Source: Myxococcales bacterium (GTDB lineage Bacteria; Myxococcota; Polyangia; HGW-17; SLPX01). From it: a stretch of DNA of 15,460 nt. The notes below the pieces were generated by a model. That model had not been told where the DNA came from. It made no database searches and was given only the letters and a program-made list of their open reading frames with translations. Both the position numbers and the translations under genes were made by a program. The DNA lies in contig SLPX01000211.1 of the NCBI GenBank assembly GCA_007131745.1, forward strand, positions 1-15,460. Reading direction: 5' to 3'. Below, in pieces: positions 1 to 6,510 of the stretch (within the stretch, counting starts at the first letter, position 1; every line of letters begins with the position of its first letter).

Positions 1-1899
1 TGCGCGGACATTGAGCCCTGCGACACTCCTCCGGCGCCCGAGTGCGTGGAAAACACCGCGGTGAACTACGTTGCTCAAGGCGAGTGTGTCGAGTTTGAAG
101 CCGGCGTGATATGCATCTATGAAGAATCGGAAACCGACTGCACTGCGGCGAATCAAATCTGTGAAATTGTGGTTGGCGGAAACGCCGAGTGCGTGGATTT
201 CGTGGAAACATGTGAAGAGCACGGACCATGCGATACGCCGCCTCAGCCTCATTGCACGGAAGGCGGAATAGTCACCTATGAAGACATCGGAAGCTGTGAT
301 GATACCCCGGGTTACGCTGTATGCAGTTACACGTCCGTCACAACCCCATGCGAAAGCCCTGAAGAAACCAAATACTGTACGGAAGACATCCTGCACATCC
401 ATACTTCCACCAATTGCGAAATGATCCATGGAGCGCCCGAATGCGTTCACGTAACAATCGACATCGACTGTTCGGATTACGGGAGTATTTGCTGGGCCGA
501 CGGACTGGGAAACGCTGACTGTTACACGGATCCGGACGGCCAGGTATGCATAGATCCATGCACTTCCGACGCGCAGTGCGGTCGGGATATCGATTTTTGC
601 GTGGAATTCCTGGATACCGAAGGAGGTTTTTGCACTCGCTCATGTGACAACCAGAGCGACTGCCCGACGGATTACGACTGCCTTGAGGTAGTAAGCATAA
701 ACGGTCAAACAGATCAACAGTGTAAGCCGACATGGGGTTATTGTGTGGAGCCTATATGCGGCCTTGGCCCCCCTCCGCCGCCCACGCAGGACGGAGGCAA
801 TTGCTTTCATCCCGGATGCATCGACGGCCCGGAATGTACATTCGGTTTTAACTTTGATTTTGAAACCTGGCTGCTGGGCGAACCTGTCGGCTATTACCTG
901 GACGCATCCGCGGACGTTGACGTCACTATGGATGCTGATTCCTTTAACAGCGGAGCACGGTCGGCAAAAATTGAAAGCCGAACCGAAAACATCAATAGGG
1001 ATCTTAGATCCGTGATGTCACTGAAAAACCCCATGGTGGGCGTTCAATACACATTCCACGCATGGTACCGCTTTCACCCGGCGCCACAAAACGGCGGCTA
1101 TGACAACGACTTCATCCGCTTGATAATGTGGCTGAGGGATGAAAACGGCAGCTTGCATCGAGAAGGCCATGACACCGGCTTCTACTGGTCTGTTGCCTCC
1201 AGTGAAATCTACGGAATGGTCGACGAGTGGACGGAAGCAGTTGTCACAACACCCGAAGTGGAAGGTGATCGGGTCGACCTGAGGCCGTTTTTCAGAATAA
1301 GAAGCCGCAGGAATCTTCTCACGGTAGCGTGGACCGACGACTGGGCGATCACAACACCCTACGATTTCACAATGGACTCAGGACGGCTCGATCCGGCCGC
1401 GGTCGAGGTGGTCAGAGCAGGGAATCTCGGCATCCACGCGGCGATCAACAACGCAGGGGTTCTTTATGCCGCAACCGAAAGCGGACAGAAAGACCCCATG
1501 CACGTGCTCTATGTATGGCTGGATGAACCCGGACAAAGCACTGTTCCCCCTCCTTTGGGACAAACGGGGAGTACGGCCGGTCCTTCGGAGCGAGGCATTT
1601 TACTCGCTCTCGTAAAGATCCCGGGCGCAACCGATTGTGGTTGGCATCGGTTCGACCCTGGTATGAATGAATGGATCGCGTTATCCGCGGAACATGACCG
1701 TTTTTCATGCACCCATTCCCCTGGCGCCTTACTCGCCGGAACAATGGACCTAGCAGCACTAATGGAAGTACCGGCTCACAAAGTTCCCGGCTGGATTTCT
1801 TTCGCATCGGCCGGCCACGCAGATGAGGGACACATCCGCCCGTTGAACACGGTATCGATTCATCGTTCGCGGATTCTGGCGGGCAAACACAATCGCTGA
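1..1899 (+). CDS. Cys-rich exported protein with CBM-like and C-terminal beta domains (5' truncated)
   Basis: The frame is open from base 1, so the true start and any signal peptide lie outside the window. A GTG at 46 is only an internal codon. Counting codons from base 1, residues 1-248 are a Cys-rich region built from imperfect repeats that open with Pro-Cys-Asp-Thr-Pro-Pro (codons 6-11 and 76-81) and a weaker copy at about 116. It ends in a CxxDxxC...C...DCPxxxxC module (about 186-227) of the kind common in myxobacterial surface proteins. A proline-rich linker follows (256-262). Residues about 282-448 resemble a carbohydrate-binding-module type jelly roll (start FNFDFETW, end VAWTDDWAI). 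Residues about 460-625 form a second beta domain with a TMDLAAL segment seen near the end of other myxobacterial secreted proteins. No catalytic residues are evident. An adhesin or surface-binding role is inferred. The ATP-grasp gene starts 12 bases after the stop, so the two may share a transcript. Confidence 0.85.
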   Translation, partial: CADIEPCDTPPAPECVENTAVNYVAQGECVEFEAGVICIYEESETDCTAANQICEIVVGGNAECVDFVETCEEHGPCDTPPQPHCTEGGIVTYEDIGSCDDTPGYAVCSYTSVTTPCESPEETKYCTEDILHIHTSTNCEMIHGAPECVHVTIDIDCSDYGSICWADGLGNADCYTDPDGQVCIDPCTSDAQCGRDIDFCVEFLDTEGGFCTRSCDNQSDCPTDYDCLEVVSINGQTDQQCKPTWGYCVEPICGLGPPPPPTQDGGNCFHPGCIDGPECTFGFNFDFETWLLGEPVGYYLDASADVDVTMDADSFNSGARSAKIESRTENINRDLRSVMSLKNPMVGVQYTFHAWYRFHPAPQNGGYDNDFIRLIMWLRDENGSLHREGHDTGFYWSVASSEIYGMVDEWTEAVVTTPEVEGDRVDLRPFFRIRSRRNLLTVAWTDDWAITTPYDFTMDSGRLDPAAVEVVRAGNLGIHAAINNAGVLYAATESGQKDPMHVLYVWLDEPGQSTVPPPLGQTGSTAGPSERGILLALVKIPGATDCGWHRFDPGMNEWIALSAEHDRFSCTHSPGALLAGTMDLAALMEVPAHKVPGWISFASAGHADEGHIRPLNTVSIHRSRILAGKHNR

Positions 1900-1911
1900 G
1901 GCAGTTTTTCC

Positions 1912-2955
1912 ATGAAAATCGCTTTTGTTGTAAACGACATGAAAACCAGGAAAGCGGGTCATGCCACGATCCGGCTTGCGCAAAAAGCGCACAATCTCGG
2001 CCATGAAACATGGATCACGGGAGCGGCGAACTTGTCGTACGATGAATCGGGCAACATACTCGCGGATTCGCTCTCCGCACCGAAAGACAATTATCGTTCA
2101 TCCGATTCATACGCCGGTGACCTGGCTTCGGCAAAAGCAGTAAGTAAAAGAATCGCGCTGTCCGAATTCGACCTGGTTATGCTGCGTCACAACCCTGCAG
2201 CGGAAACAGCGGCCAGGGCGTGGAAACAATATGTAGGCATTTTCTTCGGCCGGCTTCTCGTGGCCCGCGGGGTCATCGTAGTAAACGATCCGGAAGGTTT
2301 GGCGCGGGGGTTGAACAAGATATACCTGCAGGAGTTCCCGGAAACCGTGAGACCAAAAACCCTCATCACGAGGGAGCGAGAAGACGTTAAAGCTTTCGTC
2401 GCGAAGTCGGGTCTCGCAGTGGTAAAACCTCTACAGGGTTCGGGAGGTCAGGGGGTCTTTCTTCTGCGTAAAGACGACAAGGCAAATATCAACCAGATCG
2501 TCGACACGCTTACTTCATCAGGTTACCTGGTGTGCCAGGAATATCTCCCCGAAGCGGAAGAGGGCGACATCAGGCTTCTCATGCTCAACGGGGAACCGCT
2601 CAAACACAAGGGGCGTTACGCAGCTTTCAGACGATGCAGAAAAGGCGGCGACCTGCGCTCCAACATCCATGCCGGCGCAACGGTGGAATTCGCGGACATA
2701 GACGATTCTTCACTCAAGGTCGCTCGAATTGCAGGGCCAAAGCTGAAACGCGATGGAATGTTTTTCGTGGGCCTGGATATAGTGGGAGACAAGATCCTCG
2801 AAATAAACATTTTCAGCCCGGGAGGTCTAGCCAACTCTCAAAAAGTCACGTCGGTGAATTTCACCGATGTTGTAATCAAAGCTTTGGAGAGAAAAGTGGA
2901 GGCCCGCAAACTATACGGACGAAGGCTTTCCAACCGGGAACTCGCGGTGCTTTGA
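1912..2955 (+). CDS. GshB-type (glutathione synthetase-like) ATP-grasp ligase
   Basis: This 347-residue ATP-grasp enzyme is expected to join a carboxylate to an amine through an acyl-phosphate, in the cytoplasm. The layout matches prokaryotic glutathione synthetase: an N-terminal Rossmann-like part (MKIAFVVNDM), the linker VVNDPEGLARGLNKIY (122-137), the ATP-binding lysine and glycine loop VVKPLQGSGGQGVF (170-183), the hinge CQEYLPEAEEGDIRLL (208-223), a GGDLRSNIHAGA segment (245-256) and the metal-binding ILEINIFSPGG (295-305, Glu297 and Asn299). Length is slightly above the roughly 315 residues of E. coli GshB. ATG at 1912 is preceded by GAGG (1898-1901), which overlaps the upstream stop, so translation may be coupled. 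No gamma-glutamylcysteine ligase gene is visible, so a true glutathione synthetase role is uncertain. It could ligate another substrate, possibly in the same pathway as the RimK-type ligase converging on it. Confidence 0.9.
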   Translation: MKIAFVVNDMKTRKAGHATIRLAQKAHNLGHETWITGAANLSYDESGNILADSLSAPKDNYRSSDSYAGDLASAKAVSKRIALSEFDLVMLRHNPAAETAARAWKQYVGIFFGRLLVARGVIVVNDPEGLARGLNKIYLQEFPETVRPKTLITREREDVKAFVAKSGLAVVKPLQGSGGQGVFLLRKDDKANINQIVDTLTSSGYLVCQEYLPEAEEGDIRLLMLNGEPLKHKGRYAAFRRCRKGGDLRSNIHAGATVEFADIDDSSLKVARIAGPKLKRDGMFFVGLDIVGDKILEINIFSPGGLANSQKVTSVNFTDVVIKALERKVEARKLYGRRLSNRELAVL

Positions 2956-2996
2956 TATTTGATATCCGAAATACAGCTATCTCCGCTCCCGGGCTT

Positions 2997-4319
2997 CTAT
3001 TCCATTCCTCTTTCCGTCGCTCCGATGTAAACTTGGCGGGGTCTATATATTTTTGAACGGCCGCGCAAAACCTCGACCCAGTTGGCGATCCAGCCCGGCA
3101 TTCGGCCGATTGCAAACATCACGGTGAACATGTCCAGCGGTATTCCCACGGCCCTTAGCAGTATACCCGAATAAAAATCCAGGTTGGGATACAACCGTCG
3201 CTCCACGAAGAAAGAATCCGACCCGGCCCTCTCTTCAAGTTCCTTGGCTATCTCGAACAATGGATCGTTTGAACCCGGCAATTGCAGAAGATTGTCACAC
3301 GCATTCTTCAAAAGCTTCACCCTCGGATCACGGTTTTTGTAAACACGGTGCCCAAATCCCCAAAGAAGAGATTCTCCTTTCTTGGCCTTTTCGACCACCG
3401 ACTCCACGCTCGCGGAACCATCGGCGATATCTTGCAGCATTCGAATCACCGCCGTATTAGCGCCTCCGTGCAACCGCCCCCACAACGCACAAACCCCGGC
3501 TGCTATCGAAGCAAACATGTTGGCGCCGGAAGATCCCACCATTCGAACCGTTGAGGTCGAACAGTTCTGCTCGTGATCCGCATGAAGCATCATGAAAAGA
3601 TGCAATGCCCGCGCCGCTTCCTTCGGCGGTTTATACTCGTCGTATGGAAGCGAAAACATCATGTGAAGAAGGTTTTCACAGTAATCCAAATCCGGGTTGG
3701 GATAGACCACGGGTTCTCCGCGGAATTTCTTGTAGCCGAAAGCTGCGATTGTCCTTACCTTGCTTATCAGCATTGCAGCATTGTCGATTACGTCCTCTTC
3801 AGTGTCGCGCTCAAGCAACTCTTCTCTGTAACAGCTTGTTGCGTTGATCATGGCTGAAAGGATTGCCATAGGATGAGCGCCGGGCGGGAACCCTTCAAAA
3901 TGATGCCTGAGCCCCTCGTGAAGCAGTGCGTGCTTTCTCAGCTTCAGGCAAAAGTCCGCCTTTTCTATTTCCGATGGAAACTCCCCATTAATAAGCAACA
4001 AAGCAGTATCCACAACATCCGCTCTTTCAGCGAGGATTTCCACCGGATAGCCCCTGTATCTCAAAATACCCTTTTCGCCGTCCACAAAAGTGATCCTGCT
4101 CAGACAAGTCCCCGTGTTGCCCAAGCCTTCATCCAGGCAGATATAGCCTGTCTCAGCCCTTAACTCCCTGATGTCGACCGCTTTCTCACCCATCGTACCC
4201 TCGACCAGCGGAAGCTGCACCGTTTTCCCCTCCAACTCGAGCCTGGCTTCACCCGATTTCAATGCGCGCCGGGTTGCGCCGAATAGTTCATTTCCCGCTT
4301 TTCGACCAGATCCGATCAT
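2997..4319 (-). CDS. gltA: Citrate synthase (type II, gltA-like)
   Basis: The 440-residue product condenses oxaloacetate and acetyl-CoA to citrate. The catalytic residues are in place: His284 in LHGGAN, His324 in GFGHRVYKNRDPR (321-333) and Asp381 in NLDFYSG. The oxaloacetate-site stretch LHADHEQNCSTSTVR (245-259) is also intact. The length and N-terminal beta region (LRYRGYPVEIL, 86-95) fit the hexameric bacterial type. The residue before the HGGAN leucine is Arg (WGRLHGGAN), where many family members have Pro. ATG at 4317-4319 follows a strong GGGAGGG (4326-4332) that begins just after the stop of the RimK-type gene, so it is the third gene of a compact operon (deacylase, ligase, citrate synthase). 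It could be the housekeeping enzyme, or a methylcitrate or other acyl-CoA variant dedicated to this operon; the sequence alone does not separate these. Confidence 0.95.
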   Translation of the reverse strand: MIGSGRKAGNELFGATRRALKSGEARLELEGKTVQLPLVEGTMGEKAVDIRELRAETGYICLDEGLGNTGTCLSRITFVDGEKGILRYRGYPVEILAERADVVDTALLLINGEFPSEIEKADFCLKLRKHALLHEGLRHHFEGFPPGAHPMAILSAMINATSCYREELLERDTEEDVIDNAAMLISKVRTIAAFGYKKFRGEPVVYPNPDLDYCENLLHMMFSLPYDEYKPPKEAARALHLFMMLHADHEQNCSTSTVRMVGSSGANMFASIAAGVCALWGRLHGGANTAVIRMLQDIADGSASVESVVEKAKKGESLLWGFGHRVYKNRDPRVKLLKNACDNLLQLPGSNDPLFEIAKELEERAGSDSFFVERRLYPNLDFYSGILLRAVGIPLDMFTVMFAIGRMPGWIANWVEVLRGRSKIYRPRQVYIGATERGME

Positions 4320-4333
4320 ATTCTTCCCTCCCG

Positions 4334-5305
4334 CTATTCATCCGTTTTTTCATGTTCATTCGGTCTTCCGGACTTGTCTCGGCCTCTCTCCCCTTTCTCT
4401 TTTTTCAGATCGTTCAAAAAGAAGTCCAGCGCTATCTCGGCCATGTCCCGGCCCACCGCTGTCGAAACAGCTTCAAATCCTGGTGAACCGTTGACCTCGA
4501 CGACCAGGGGTCCTTCCCGTCCCTCTACGATGTCGACACCCACTATCTTCAAACCCACGACATCCGCGGTTTTGAGCGCTAGCTCTTCCATCTCTCGGGT
4601 AATTTTCACCGCTGAAAACGACCCTCCCTTGTGGACGTTTGAGCGAAAATCATCAGCCCTGCCCTGCCTCCGCATCGAGCCCATCACTTCGCCTCCCACA
4701 ACCAAAACCCGTGTATCCGCTCCTTTTGCATCTGAAACAAACTCTTGTATCAATATCCCGTGCCCAAGCGCAGCGAGCATGTCGCGCACAGACCTCAAAG
4801 ATCTCCATGATTCGGCGAGCGAGACTCCGCTTCCTCCTGCGCTCACGGGAATCTTTACCACCCATGGCGGCCCCCGCAGCGCTGAGACAGCGGACTCCAT
4901 TTCGCCTTCTGAAGAAACAAACGCCGACCGCGGGTGCGGGATGCGATTACGAGCGAACAATGCACTCGAAGCCGCCTTGTCTCGTCCAAGCTCCAGGGAA
5001 GCGGATCCGTTGACGCAAAAAACACCCGCCAGTTCCAGCAATCTCAAAACCCTTAATGCTTCCCGTGGCGCGGATCCCCCCATTCTTGTATATACACCGT
5101 CCGGCATTCCCTCTTCGGGTTTTCCCGAAGCGGTCATCCGGAATAAAATCACGTCCCTGCCGGAAAGCCCCATGGAAACCGCGGCCGGATCCACAAGAGC
5201 CATCGGAACTCCTTTACGGCGTCCGGCATCAAGCAACATCCTGTTGCCGGGAGAATCCTTCAGATGTGACAATAGCCAATACACGCTCAACCTTTTCCTT
5301 TTCAC
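4334..5305 (-). CDS. RimK-family ATP-grasp ligase
   Basis: This 323-residue ATP-grasp protein of the RimK / lysine-biosynthesis LysX-like family should form an amide or peptide bond at the expense of ATP. Visible motifs are the ATP-binding WVVKIPVSAGGSGV (148-161, Lys151), the hinge ILIQEF (184-189), ADTRVLVVGGEVMGSMRR (196-213), the family-typical DDFRSNVHKGG (218-228), Asp258 in VGVDIV, and the metal ligands Glu270 and Asn272 in VVEVNGSPGFE. Residues 300-323 are a charged Lys/Glu-rich tail beyond the fold. It starts with GTG at 5303-5305, directly after the TAG of the deacylase gene with no gap, and its stop lies 14 bases before the citrate synthase start, so it is surely co-transcribed. 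Known relatives add glutamate to ribosomal protein S6, or make N-acetylaspartylglutamate or beta-citrylglutamate. The substrate here is unknown. Confidence 0.92.
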   Translation of the reverse strand: MKRKRLSVYWLLSHLKDSPGNRMLLDAGRRKGVPMALVDPAAVSMGLSGRDVILFRMTASGKPEEGMPDGVYTRMGGSAPREALRVLRLLELAGVFCVNGSASLELGRDKAASSALFARNRIPHPRSAFVSSEGEMESAVSALRGPPWVVKIPVSAGGSGVSLAESWRSLRSVRDMLAALGHGILIQEFVSDAKGADTRVLVVGGEVMGSMRRQGRADDFRSNVHKGGSFSAVKITREMEELALKTADVVGLKIVGVDIVEGREGPLVVEVNGSPGFEAVSTAVGRDMAEIALDFFLNDLKKEKGERGRDKSGRPNEHEKTDE

Positions 5306-6346
5306 CTAATCGTTTTCGCCCACAGCGCCGCCGGGCCGTATCGGGTTTCCTACGAGACCCAGGTGACAAAAACGTGCGCCCGGCACAGCTACCGGATTCG
5401 TAGCCATGCCTATTACTATCCCGTCATTGGGAGCAGTGTAATCCATCCTGGAATAACCGAACAAATCGGTCGTCCTCGCAAGCAACTGACCCTTGATCAC
5501 CATATCCCTCAAACCGAACCTCGTATCCAAGATTCCACCGCTGTTTGTTCTCAACCACTTTGAATCCCGGCAGATCACCGGTTCGCGGGTCCGTCTGATA
5601 TCTCCGGGGTACATCCCGAAATGAGCCATGATATTCCTGATCCCCGACTGACCGTCAAAAACCATCCTTCCTTGAAACATGGAAGGGTTTCCCGCTTCCA
5701 CTGTAATGGCGGGGATCTTCCTGGTGCGCGCTGCGTGCCTGAGAGTGCCGTCACCGCCCCTTGCATGAAGGATAATATCAGGGTTCATCAAGTCGGCAAT
5801 CCGGCGCACCGTATCCAGCGTGAGATCAGCGCGGACATACATCGAATTGATATTGCCCTGGCTTGCGGTGTGGATGTCAATCAAGTAATCACACGCGGGA
5901 AGAAACATGTTCAAAAAAGCCCTCGCGTACTGTTCACAAGGTCTACCGTCCTTTTTGCCCGGAAACGCGTGGTTCAAATCCACCCCGTCGATGAATCTTC
6001 TAACACCGGCATTGAATCCCGGCACATTCACGACCGGAGCGCAAAGCAAAACACCCGAAAGTTTTTCCAAGTCCAGGTCGCACAACAAACTGTGAATGAT
6101 CCTTACCCCGTTCAATTCATTTCCATGCACCGCAGCGGTTACGCCCAACACAGGTCCCGGCCTGGAACCTCGCGCCACGATCACCGGAACGTGCACGATC
6201 TGGGACGTCGCAGTCTGCCACAACTCCACGAGAAGATCGGTTCTCTTACCCGCTTCCAAAGTGTCCACCGGCACAGCGCCGAGCTTGGGAGTTTTTCTCT
6301 TGGCTTCATCTTTTTCAAAAATCTTGTAGCGCTTCAAATCATTCAC
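5306..6346 (-). CDS. Succinylglutamate desuccinylase/aspartoacylase-family zinc deacylase
   Basis: The product (up to 346 residues) belongs to the AstE/AspA branch of the M14 zinc carboxypeptidase fold, which hydrolyses N-acyl amino acids. Zinc ligands are His74 and Glu77 in AAVHGNELNG (71-80) and His159 in LIDIHTAS. DLNHAFPG (123-130) is the substrate-carboxylate loop, and Glu217 in ITVEAGNP is the likely general base. The C-terminal part (about 250-340) is the usual beta domain. The start is ambiguous. GTG at 6344-6346 has its purine-rich stretch touching it, whereas TTG at 6335-6337 (codon 4) lies a good distance from GAGGTGA, so either may be used. It is the first gene of the operon with the RimK-type ligase and citrate synthase. 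Such deacylases are known to neighbour RimK-type ligases, which suggests trimming or recycling of the ligase product. Confidence 0.92.
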   Translation of the reverse strand: MNDLKRYKIFEKDEAKRKTPKLGAVPVDTLEAGKRTDLLVELWQTATSQIVHVPVIVARGSRPGPVLGVTAAVHGNELNGVRIIHSLLCDLDLEKLSGVLLCAPVVNVPGFNAGVRRFIDGVDLNHAFPGKKDGRPCEQYARAFLNMFLPACDYLIDIHTASQGNINSMYVRADLTLDTVRRIADLMNPDIILHARGGDGTLRHAARTRKIPAITVEAGNPSMFQGRMVFDGQSGIRNIMAHFGMYPGDIRRTREPVICRDSKWLRTNSGGILDTRFGLRDMVIKGQLLARTTDLFGYSRMDYTAPNDGIVIGMATNPVAVPGARFCHLGLVGNPIRPGGAVGEND

Positions 6347-6370
6347 CTCTTCCGCTGCGGTCTAATCTTC

Positions 6371-6386
6371 ATGGGCAGGCGCCCAT
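6371..6386. promoter_or_regulatory. Perfect 6-bp hairpin in the leader of the deacylase operon
   Basis: ATGGGC and GCCCAT pair perfectly around a 4-base loop, 25 bases upstream of the deacylase start and inside the divergent intergenic region. There is no proper T-run on either side, so it is not a convincing terminator. A small palindrome TGATCA (6390-6395) lies beside it. A leader structure or operator is possible, but no function can be read from the sequence. Confidence 0.3.
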
Positions 6387-6430
6387 CTTTGATCAGACAA
6401 ACTTTTCGCCAAAAAAACCGAAACACTGTG

Positions 6431-6458
6431 TTGACCAAAACAGGCTCCATGATAGCAT
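6431..6458 (+). promoter_or_regulatory. Possible sigma70 promoter for the permuted ATP-grasp gene
   Basis: TTGACC (6431-6436) and TAGCAT (6453-6458) are separated by 16 bases, a fair match to -35 and -10 boxes. This would give a leader of about 45 bases before the ATG at 6511. It is the best candidate in the 164-base divergent region. I found no equally good match reading toward the deacylase operon. Confidence 0.3.
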
Positions 6459-6510
6459 TACCCGGTTTTCCGCAAAACTCGAATCATGGACAAAAACGGA
6501 GAAAAAAGCC

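Noticed and set aside
2956..2996. TATTT...AAATA inverted repeat between the convergent GshB-type and citrate synthase genes as terminator
   Set aside because: The 5-bp A/T-only stem and lack of a T-run make it too weak to call.
4374..5309. 311-codon plus-strand open frame opposite the RimK-type ligase gene
   Set aside because: It is the antisense of a gene with clear ATP-grasp motifs; the product is Ser/Pro/Thr-rich with no family resemblance.
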